From: Anaeramoeba flamelloides
Taxonomy: Eukaryota > Metamonada > Anaeramoebidae
DNA length: 64,000 nucleotides
Direction: 5' to 3'
Assembly: GCA_027625915.1 (NCBI GenBank)
Contig: JANTQA010000008.1
Coordinates: forward strand, 6,689,501-6,753,500
Made by a program: the position numbers and the translations under genes. Shown here piece after piece: positions 56,864-64,000 of this stretch (the stretch's first letter is position 1; each line of letters starts with the position of its first letter). The notes beneath the pieces are model-generated. The model worked only from the letters and a program-made list of their open reading frames with translations, was not told the DNA's origin and searched no databases.

Positions 56864-59754
56864 GTAAGTGATACATCTTTTTTTTTTTTTTATCTTTTTT
56901 AGTTTTTTTTCTTCTCTTTTTTCTTTTTTCTTTTTTAGTTTTTTTTCTTCTGTTTTTTCTTTTGAAGTTTTTTAGTTTTTTCTCTTCTGTTTTTTCTTTT
57001 GAAGTTTTTTTCACTTTTCATTTGTGGTACAGTTTTAAATTTGATATTAATATAAAATATGTTCACAAGCATTAATTTTTGTACTTTGAAACAAATATTA
57101 TTTGAATTATCTTGTTTTTCAGGATACTCTTTTTCAAATTATGATTAAATATTAATTAAAGCCCTATCTGCAGAGATAAGCTCATATTCCCTTCTTCGTA
57201 CCCAATCATTGGAAAGTTTAATTATGTGTACACTTATTTTTTTTTTTTTTGTTTATGGATTTTGAAATCCTTCAATTAAAAGATCCAAATTTTCATATAA
57301 ACTATTTAGTTCATTAAATTCTTTATTTAAAGTAAAAAATAACAAAACAGAAAATTAAAATTATTTTTTTATTATTTTGAAGAGAGGATATTTATTTCCT
57401 TTTATAGAAGTTAGATTTTCTTGAGTTTTCTATTTATTTGAAAACTCAAAAAAACCTAGAACACTCCACAAATAAAATAGATAACCTCAAGAAAACCGCC
57501 GTTAGGTTTCCCAAAATCAAAAGAATTGTGTTAAATCTGAGATTTTACTCTATACTTTTGAATCCTGGAAAACCTAGACACTTTCGATAGCATTTTCGAC
57601 GGCACTCGACGGACACCTTCGTTAGGTTTTGTTGGACATTTTGTTTTGAATGGAAAACCGTTATTTTTTTCTTTTTATTTCTAAAATTAAAAAAAAACTG
57701 TACATTAGGTTCTCTAGAATTCAAAAGAATAGAGTAAAATCCAAGATTTAACTCAATTCTTTTAAATTCTGGAAAATTGCCATTAGGTTTTTTTTAATTT
57801 CAGAAATAAACCGAAAATTTAATAAATTTTCTTTTTATTTCTTAAATTAAAAAAATATATAGGCACTCTACGACACTTGACGACACTTGAAAACATGACT
57901 ATTTTTTTTTTTTTGATATTGTTTTTATACCTAATAATTTTTAAATATTCTTGACCTTTCCACCGAGTACTATTTATTATTAAGTTTTCTCTAAATTGAT
58001 TAAGATTCGCATTTAATAATTTTAAGTTTTCTACTTCCCAATTAATATTTTCGTAGTATTTTTTTTGAAAATTTTAAATTTTTTGATATAGGTCCAAAAA
58101 CAAGATTTACTAATTTCTTTTTGACTTTAAATCTTCTTTTATAAATTGAAATTCTCACTTGGTCTATTTTAGCGTCAGTTTTATAAATTATTCCTGTTGA
58201 ATTTAGATTAATTTGTAATAAAAATTATTACCATTATATTTATACAAACATCTATCGAGTTGAAATCATTTCTTAAGTCAAATTAAAAATAACTAATCCA
58301 TAAAATAAATGACTAATACGTATTGATTTGAACATTTGTAGTTTTACTCCATTTGATTAATTTTTTTTTGGTTAAAAAACATTTTTATTTTTTTAAAGTT
58401 GGATTTAACTTTTTTAAAGTTTTTTTGGTAAATGTTTCTTTTTCAAGCCAAATTACTAAATTTTTGAATTTTAGATAACTAGTTCGATTTTAAAGTTTTG
58501 CCAATATTTGGATTCATTCCAAATTCTTGAATAATTTTATAAATTATTTATTTACTTTTTGTCAATTTCTGGAATTGGTCCTTTCATTATTAAAATTAAG
58601 TCATCTGTAAACATTTGAACATTGTGAACTAAATATGTTATTTTTTTAATTAAAAAGTGGCTGGTAAATACAAACATTAAAGGAGAAAGAGGGTCCCCTT
58701 GATAAACTCCTATTCCTTCTTTTCTATAATATATTTTTGTATCCAAATTTTGATTTTTTCATTTTTAGTATATTTATTGAGAGCATAGTGAACTAGTATA
58801 GGGCTAATTGTATCAAAGCATTTTTTAATATCAATTGTGAAAATAAAAAATTCTTTATTTTTATAATTTATTTTTAATTTTATTAAATTCATTAAGTAAA
58901 TTCAGAACAGCTATTCTTATACCCAATTTTTTTAAAAAGCCAAACTGAGAATCAGAAACTAGATTCCAAGAGTCTTCTATCCCTTTATAAATAAGTTTTA
59001 GAAAAAATATTGTTAAAGTAATATTAATTGAGATTGGTCTATAATTTAAAGGAATTCCTTCATCTCCAGATTTATGAATAAATAAAGCATTTCTTTCTTT
59101 AATAAATTTAATTATTTCTGTCCTTGGGTCATTAATCCAATATAAAAATATTCTTTGAGAATTTTTTAAAAAAATGATATTCTTTTTCATTCTTTTTTTG
59201 GGGGTACAATTTGTAAAATTGTATTTTATCAAAATCTTTAACTAATGTGTTTTTTTTTTTGATTTTTTATTAAATAATAAATATTGTCTAAAGAAAAAAT
59301 ATCAAATATAACAAGTGATGTCAATCTGAAAAATATAGCATCATTTTTTATATTTTTTCTAATATTTTTTCTTGAGAAAAATAACTTTTATATCCATTGG
59401 TTTTAAATAAAAAGTCAAAAAATTATTAAACTAAAATTTACGATTCTAATTTTATATTTTATGATATATATTGTGTCAATTATTAAAATTCTTCTATAAT
59501 AATAATAATCATTTAGAGATACACAAAATTTGGATCAGAAATTTATTATGAATATCAGAAGCGAAACAAAAATAAAAAATATTCTCTTAATAAGTACAAA
59601 TATCCAAAGTATTATGCATACAACATTTTGGCTAGGTAAACAAGAATCAAAAAAATTTAATGGGAGTCCTTTTTTTCCTGAAATGTTATTTGGAATTGAC
59701 ACATTTCCAAATACAAACGCATTTCATAAATTGTTGCTATTGAAAAGGTTTTGA
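55128..59754 (+). CDS. TRMT2A-like RRM + TrmA-fold protein, probable pseudoenzyme
   Basis: Two exons, 55128-56863 and 59517-59754, joined at gtaagt and 'catttag' (phase 2), encode 657 aa (human TRMT2A is 625). After a basic tail, an RRM spans about 66-142, with RNP2 'RIRISNLP' and RNP1 'FGYFSVFG'. The region around 'NKYEFDIK' matches the central part of the tRNA m5U54 methyltransferase family. The C-terminus keeps the family frame, 'FLVIL' then 'IRSETKIKNILLIS' and 'GSPFFPEMLFGIDTFPNT', collinear with TRMT2A to its end. The active residues are gone: SAM motif I is ISSCDDIGKLS (about 507-517) instead of the glycine-rich form, DPPR is DTQN (580-583), and the catalytic Cys of SCNP is Thr606 (STNI). 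So RNA binding is plausible, methylation is not. A poly-N stretch lies near 425. The 2.65 kb intron holds an antisense LINE. Confidence 0.8.
56880..57010. repeat. pyrimidine-rich tandem repeat
   Basis: About four copies of a 30-40 bp unit resembling 'agttttttttcttctgtttt' followed by 'ttcttttgaa', immediately after the exon 1 donor. Confidence 0.65.
57440..57900. repeat. family P double-hairpin repeats, two units
   Basis: Two units in tandem. Hairpin 1 arms: 'tagaattcaaaagaatag' and 'cttttaaattctggaaaa'; hairpin 2 arms: 'ggttttttttaatttcag' and 'cttaaattaaaaaa'. The leaders 'ctcgacggacacc' and 'cacgacttg'-like words ('ctacgacacttgacgacact') show the near-10-bp period. Directly next to the LINE's 3' side. 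Confidence 0.75.
57930..59240 (-). mobile_element. LINE, reverse transcriptase region, broken (antisense in intron)
   Basis: Minus strand blocks in order: '[20 protein letters not shown]' (about 59060), '[20 protein letters not shown]' (58910), 'FTIDIKKCFDTISPILVHYA' (58790), 'GVYQGDPLSPLMFVF' (58690), 'MFTDDLILIMKGP' (58600, active-site box) and further down 'SIYKRRFKVKKKLVN' (58140). At least four frame breaks. This is the best preserved copy of the family in the window. It stops at 57930, where a family P repeat begins. Confidence 0.88.
59517..59754 (+). CDS. TRMT2A-like gene exon 2
   Basis: Residues 579-657, read from the first A after 'catttag': L/D-T-Q-N-LDQKFIMNIRS and on to KLLLLKRF. 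The spacing from D580 to the STNI site differs by only two residues from human TRMT2A. The exon lies 2.65 kb from exon 1 and would look like an unrelated short frame without that join. Confidence 0.8.
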
Positions 59755-60094
59755 TCAGTGTTTGAACTAATGAAATTTATAATTCGATAATAGAATATTA
59801 AGTTAATTTGGCACAATTTGATGTGGTTTATGCTTATTATTCTCTATTAACGACTTAAAATTGTTATTTGGTATTTTTTTAAAAAAATCGCAATAGCTTG
59901 ATAGCTTGTGAGAATGTCAAAGGCGGGAAATAGGTTATTGTATTTTTTTAATAAAAATTCCGATTCTTATTCCCTTTAATAAAAAAAAAAAATTACAGAA
60001 TTTTTGAATTGATTTTATTTTTTGATCTTTTACATTTTTCCCTTTCGAGTAATTCATTGGGGTTTTATATAGATTATTTTTATTTTTGTATATC

Positions 60095-60245
60095 AGGCAG
60101 ATTCCTTCTCTTCTTTATTATTTGGATTTGTAACTCATTTTCTTCGAGATAAACTCCAAACAACTAGCCATAAAGATTTCAGATGAATGTTGATGATTTG
60201 ATTTTAATTTAACAGGATCATATCTAACAAACGGAAAAATGGTTA
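60095..60245 (+). mobile_element. LINE reverse transcriptase fragment
   Basis: Reads 'SSLLFGFVTHFLRDKLQTTS', matching the segment next to the active-site box in the copy at 18870-19020; the box itself is degraded. About 150 bp. Confidence 0.55.
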
Positions 60246-60309
60246 TTAAAGTTTAACCTGAACTATTAAATTGGATAATAAAAGAAATAAATTATCAGTT
60301 GAATATAAA

Positions 60310-60428
60310 CCATCTTCCAGTCAAGGTTGGCCTTTTGTGTTGGGTGGATTACCTGTGTTTAAAGGGTTAAATTGATATTAGAAGAAAAATTTTGTTTGGA
60401 TAATCCAAAATTGAAATCATTTTTCGAT
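60310..60428 (+). mobile_element. left-end fragment of element E1
   Basis: Matches 13735-13850: 'ttccagtcaa', 'acctgtgtttaaagggtt', 'agaagaaaaattttgttt' and 'aaaattgaaatcattttt'. The match stops where a LINE-derived patch begins. Confidence 0.6.
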
Positions 60429-60522
60429 AATATTTTTGTATCCAAATTTTGATTTTTTCATTTTTAATATATTTATTGAGAGCATAGTGAACTAGTATAG
60501 GGCTAATTGAATCAAAGCATTT
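60429..60522 (-). mobile_element. 94-bp LINE-derived patch, nearly identical to 58735-58825
   Basis: On the minus strand it encodes 'CFDSISPILVHYALNKYIKN'. Compared base by base with 58735-58825 I count about two differences, far fewer than between other copies of this LINE in the window. Confidence 0.75.
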
Positions 60523-60559
60523 CCAGAATAACAAGTGACTCAAAGTGTACACTGTCAAA

Positions 60560-60960
60560 AAAACAGGTAGAGAAAAGTTTAATACGTATTTCAATATAAG
60601 TCAGGTTTCTTTCATAAAAGTCATATATATTAATAGATCAAATAAATCGATAAAAAATAATATGAAAATATTGTTTTGATTTCTTAAAGTTATATGACTA
60701 AAAAAGAAATGTGAAAACAGGATGATACTCTATAAGATTTTTCTCAAAAAATAGAGTTAATTACAATTTACATCAAAAAAAATCAATAAATTTCAGAAGA
60801 AATGACCAAAAAATTTGAAGAATTCTATTCATAATTGGATATTTTGAGAAAATACCCAGACCTTTACTTTCATAAATTGATTCTGTCTTCAGTATACTAT
60901 TTAATAGTAAATTAAAAGTTGCCTTTGACTAAGAAGAATAAAAAGTATTATTTTTAATTT
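60560..60960 (+). repeat. repeat family U, copy 4 (second half)
   Basis: Collinear with 54345-54740: 'atattaatagatcaaataa', 'tttctcaaaaaatagagtta', 'acccagacctttactttcat' and 'agtatactatttaatagtaa'. Confidence 0.55.
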
Positions 60961-61139
60961 CCAAGGGTCTATGCTATTATCATAGGTTTTTTCAAATACT
61001 TGAAGAAAAAATTGTGGTTTTAATCCATTAATTTATTGGAGGACAACATATTGTTATCTGTTGAAATCTAAATAGAACATAATTTTCATTGAGATTTCCA
61101 TAATAAGTTTTTTCAAGATCAAAGCATTTTTTAATGACT

Positions 61140-61353
61140 TCAATTGAACAAATGAGTTAATTGTCTTATTTTCAATTTAGATTCGGAGATTTTAATTGGT
61201 TTGAATTTTACTTTTTTTTTTTCATAATTTTCGGGAAAGTGGATAGAAAATTTTATTCCTTCAATTTGATAATTAAGAGTAATTTTATTCATTGGGTGGT
61301 GGGACAGTTTTTTTGAATTTGTCAATTTTTTGGTACTTGTTAGGGACAATCAT
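61140..61353 (-). pseudogene. small split open frame, possible RWD-like fragment
   Basis: Two minus-strand frames abut. ATG at 61353 gives MIVPNKYQKIDKFKKTVPPP and stops after 22 residues; in the next frame an ATG at 61292 gives MNKITLNYQIEGIKFSIHFP and a lysine-rich end, 50 residues in all. Together they read like one ubiquitin-conjugase/RWD-type strand pattern ('IHFPENYEKKKVKFKP') interrupted by a frame change. Either a decayed gene or a 50-residue protein. It is divergent from the next gene with 230 bp between. Its 3' side runs into a scrap resembling LINE sequence (61118-61150). The family call is weak. Confidence 0.25.
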
Positions 61354-61583
61354 AATAATGATCAATTAAATATTACCTAATAAATTCAAAGATTATATTT
61401 TTTGAAATATATTAAGACTTAAAGTGAAATCTAAAAACTCAAATGAAGGTGTTCCATTGATTTGCCCAAATTGGATAGTATTGATATAAAAAAAAACAAA
61501 ATTCATTTTTGCTTTATTTTTTCTGGGTTCATTTTTTATTTTATTTTTTTTTTTTTTCATCACAACAAATCATAAACACAGCT

Positions 61584-62486
61584 ATGCTATCCTATTTTAC
61601 TTCTAATTTGTCAAATACGGTTTTGAACAAAAAATTTTTAGGTCTGAGTTCCTTGGTTCGAAACTTCCATGATAACCACGCCAAAGATTTTCTTCCAGAC
61701 AAGATTGAGCTTCCTGATGTCTCAAGTGTAATTGCTGTTTCGTCTTGTAAAGGAGGTGTTGGCAAGTCGACAGTGGCAACAAACTTGGCTGTATCCCTTG
61801 GGCAACTTAACTTACGAGTTGGGCTCTTGGATTTAGATATTTATGGACCATCAATTCCAACGCTCCTTGGAACCACCGAAAAAGGGATCGGTGTCTCTGA
61901 AGACAAAAAGTTTTTGCCCATCGAGAAACACGGCATCCTTTCGCTCTCGATCGGGAATATGATCGAACAAACAAAAGGCCTGATATGGCGTGGCCCATTA
62001 GTCTCCGGAGCTGTGAAGCAATTGCTTACCGACACATTCTGGGGGAAATTGGATTACTTGGTTCTCGATCTCCCACCTGGAACTGGCGACACCCAAATTA
62101 CGCTTGCCCAGTCATTAAAAATTGATGCATCCTTAATTGTCACTACACCACAAAGACTTGCTCTTGCAGATGTTATTAGGGGTGTTGAAATGTTCAAAAC
62201 AGTGGAAGTACCAGTTGCTGGAATCGTTGAAAACATGTCTTGGTTCCAATGCCCAAATTGTAACACAAAGCACAACTTTATGGGAGGCGATGCACAATCA
62301 GTAAAAGACTTAGCAGCCAAGATCGGCGTTAATCGACTTGCTCAATTGCCATATGTCCCAGAAATTGCTGTTTCTTCTGATCGCGGTGTGCCAGTTTCAG
62401 CTCAAATCGAAAACCCATTTGCAAAGCCATATTTCCAACTTGCAAATAATGTAATTGAGGCCGTATCGCAAATTAAAAAAAAATAA
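61584..62486 (+). CDS. organellar Mrp/NBP35-type Fe-S carrier ATPase (NUBPL/Ind1-like)
   Basis: Intronless, 300 aa. The ATG at 61584 is chosen because the frame upstream has no ATG and is T-rich. Residues 1-40 (MLSYFTSNLSNTVLNKKFLG and on, rich in S/N/K/R, few acids) look like a mitochondrial-type presequence. The P-loop domain has the deviant Walker A 'CKGGVGKST' (55-63), Walker A' 'LDLDIYGPSIP', 'WRGPLVSGAV' and Walker B/switch II 'YLVLDLPPGTGD', 'TTPQRLALAD' and the 'CPNC' pair (223-226) that binds the bridging Fe-S cluster in the dimer. Ind1/NUBPL delivers Fe-S clusters to respiratory complex I; bacterial Mrp/ApbC has a general role. The N-terminal MIP18-like domain of HCF101 is absent. 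G+C and codon use are visibly higher than in any neighbour, so strong expression or bacterial-type ancestry is possible. Confidence 0.9.
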   Translation: MLSYFTSNLSNTVLNKKFLGLSSLVRNFHDNHAKDFLPDKIELPDVSSVIAVSSCKGGVGKSTVATNLAVSLGQLNLRVGLLDLDIYGPSIPTLLGTTEKGIGVSEDKKFLPIEKHGILSLSIGNMIEQTKGLIWRGPLVSGAVKQLLTDTFWGKLDYLVLDLPPGTGDTQITLAQSLKIDASLIVTTPQRLALADVIRGVEMFKTVEVPVAGIVENMSWFQCPNCNTKHNFMGGDAQSVKDLAAKIGVNRLAQLPYVPEIAVSSDRGVPVSAQIENPFAKPYFQLANNVIEAVSQIKKK

Positions 62487-64000
62487 AGTCCAAAATTCAT
62501 TTTTTGAAATCTGAAGAAATGCCGTGGTTCGAATTTTTTGGACAAATTAGAATATTATCATTATTTAAGAGAAATTTGAAATCATTTTCGAAAAATTAGT
62601 TGAATTTAATTTCTTTAAATTTTTTAAATTTTTGAAATAAATTTAGTTTTTTTTTTTTATTGTTGATTTCTTTTTAACGATTATAAATTTTTTTTATATC
62701 TGTTTTGTCAAGCTTTGGTTTTGTTTTTTTATTTGTTCGGTTAAGCTCTATTTATATTGGTTATTTCACTCTTTTTTATCAGAATAATCTTTTGGAAAGT
62801 TGATGATAACAAATCTCTAGGTTCGAAGAAAAAAATTTTTCACAGATTTTCTTGGTTGGGATAATAGTTACTTTGAGAATTTTAATAACAAAATCAGGCA
62901 TTGTTTAATAAATTATTGTTTCACTTATTAGTAGATTATTATCAATTTTTTGTTTTTTATACCGATTATATTTGTTATTTGTGAACATATTTAAAAACCA
63001 TAATAATCTACAAATCTGTGATAATTAAAGGAAAATAATTGAGAAAAATTTTGGTTTTTAATTTTATTCTTGCAAAAATGACTTGAAATTTTGATATACA
63101 CAAAAAAAAAAGAAAAAGGAGCAAATGATTGATATTTAATTATTTAGATTTTTTGTTAAAAAAAAAAAAACTCTTATTATATTGAATTACCTAAGATATA
63201 TTCAGAATAATTGTTCAATTTATTCAAAGGTTTAAATTAGTAAAAAAAAAAAAAAAATACATACAATCTTTCCAAGTCTACCATAAAAGTTTAAATAAAA
63301 CACAATTGAGTTTTCTATTTTTATTTTCCACGTTCAAAAAATTTGGAAATAAGAGTTATTATTCAAAAAAAAATATAATAAAGGAGCTATTATTCAAATT
63401 TTGGACAATCAAAAAAAAAATTTGAAGATTCTTGAAGCATTTAAAAATATTGGTCCAAAAAAGGTAAAATTTTTAAAGATCAGTAAATATTGATATTTTT
63501 TTGAGCTTTTTTGGACTGATAATTTTTAAATTTCATGGGATCTCGAATTTTTTTTTTTGATTTTTCTAAATTTTGAATTGTACTTTATATTTAAATTTTA
63601 TTTCCATACGCTGAAAAGTTACAGGAAAATTATTCTAAATCTTCATTTATATATATATCTATATGTTTTGTTTAGAAACAATCATCTGATTATAAAACAA
63701 GTTTGATATGGAAGAACGAGAAATATAAGATTGTTCGAAGTGATATAGGATGATATTAAGGAGTTCAAAGAATGACAATTAATATCCTCTTGGCAACTAG
63801 ACCAATATCATTTTTTTTTTTTTTTTTCAAGTATGGAGGGAGATACAACAATACCAATTATCAACCAGTAGGTCTTTCAACAAATGTTACAAAATGAGAT
63901 ACTATTTATTTTTTAAACACATGATTAAACTTGGCAAAACATACAATAAACAAAAAAAACACCAATTTGCTATTTTTAATGGTATTCCAAAAAAAAAAAA
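62487..64000. other. AT-rich 3' flank, no gene seen
   Basis: Contains poly-T/poly-A tracts at 62650, 63163, 63243 and 63811. The final 180 bases (63820-63990) include a stretch reading 'NYQPVGLSTNVTK', reminiscent of the RPI block of reverse transcriptases, but it is cut by the window end and too short to call. Confidence 0.45.

Larger units (their letters stand above)
56864..59516 (+). other. TRMT2A-like gene intron
   Basis: 2,653 bp. It begins with a pyrimidine-rich tandem repeat (56880-57010), then a family P repeat (57440-57900) and a minus-strand LINE (57930-59240). The stretch 57010-57440 holds nothing recognisable. Confidence 0.8.

Noticed and set aside
61807-62320. Three minus-strand frames opposite the Mrp/NUBPL gene
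   Set aside because: Antisense of a well-conserved coding sequence with higher G+C; no family resemblance.
63820-63990. Possible reverse-transcriptase scrap at the window end
   Set aside because: Only one short block looks like an RPI motif; it is cut by the window boundary and too weak to list as an element.
1-64000. tRNA, rRNA, CRISPR array or bacterial operon structure
   Set aside because: No cloverleaf with a TTCGANNC-type loop, no rRNA core words, no regular spacer-repeat array and no close-packed same-strand genes were found.

Overview
The window is from a very AT-rich nuclear genome of a protist. The genes are unmistakably eukaryotic: a BEACH/WD40 giant, the TRAPP subunit TRAPPC6/Trs33, the retriever subunit VPS26C, a TPRA1-type seven-pass membrane protein, a TRMT2A-like RRM protein and an organellar Mrp/NUBPL-type ATPase. 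They use GT-AG introns (mostly gtaagt/gtaagc donors) and standard stops, and they carry long poly-N, poly-K and (EK)n/(EN)n runs. That style fits an amoeboid protist such as Anaeramoeba, but the assignment is inference from composition only.

Layout. 1-6.5 kb: no gene seen, old repeats. 6.5-7.4 kb (+): TRAPPC6. 7.4-11.6 kb: repeats. 11.67-32.30 kb (-): one BEACH gene. I resolved it into seven exons that join in frame to 3,588 codons; four of its six introns (1.0-3.3 kb) are swollen by mobile elements. 32.3-42.2 kb: a repeat field with nested insertions. 42.27-42.91 kb (-): main exon of a TPRA1-like gene. 42.9-46.9 kb: nothing convincing. 46.93-51.52 kb (-): a complete four-exon VPS26C (296 aa) with a 3.5 kb repeat-filled intron. 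51.5-55.1 kb: repeats. 55.13-59.75 kb (+): a two-exon TRMT2A-like gene (657 aa) whose 2.65 kb intron holds an antisense LINE. 59.8-61.3 kb: repeat fragments and one small doubtful ORF. 61.58-62.49 kb (+): intronless Mrp/NUBPL-type gene, clearly richer in G+C than its surroundings. 62.5-64 kb: nothing convincing.

Membrane traffic is a common theme (TRAPPC6 at ER-Golgi, VPS26C in endosomal retrieval, BEACH proteins in vesicle or autophagy scaffolding), but the genes are far apart on both strands and nothing indicates co-regulation.

Most interesting points: (1) the TRMT2A-like protein keeps the whole RRM plus methyltransferase layout but has lost the SAM motif, the DPPR motif and the catalytic cysteine, so it looks like a maintained pseudoenzyme; (2) a double-hairpin repeat sits at the same two places in separate LINE copies, as if it were part of the element; (3) several insertions can be read directly against an empty paralogous site: a 505-bp inverted-repeat element with a 9-bp target duplication, a TTAA-flanked element, and a long foldback; (4) a second long foldback lies in a BEACH intron. 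No tRNA, rRNA, CRISPR array, virus-like element or LTR element was recognised.
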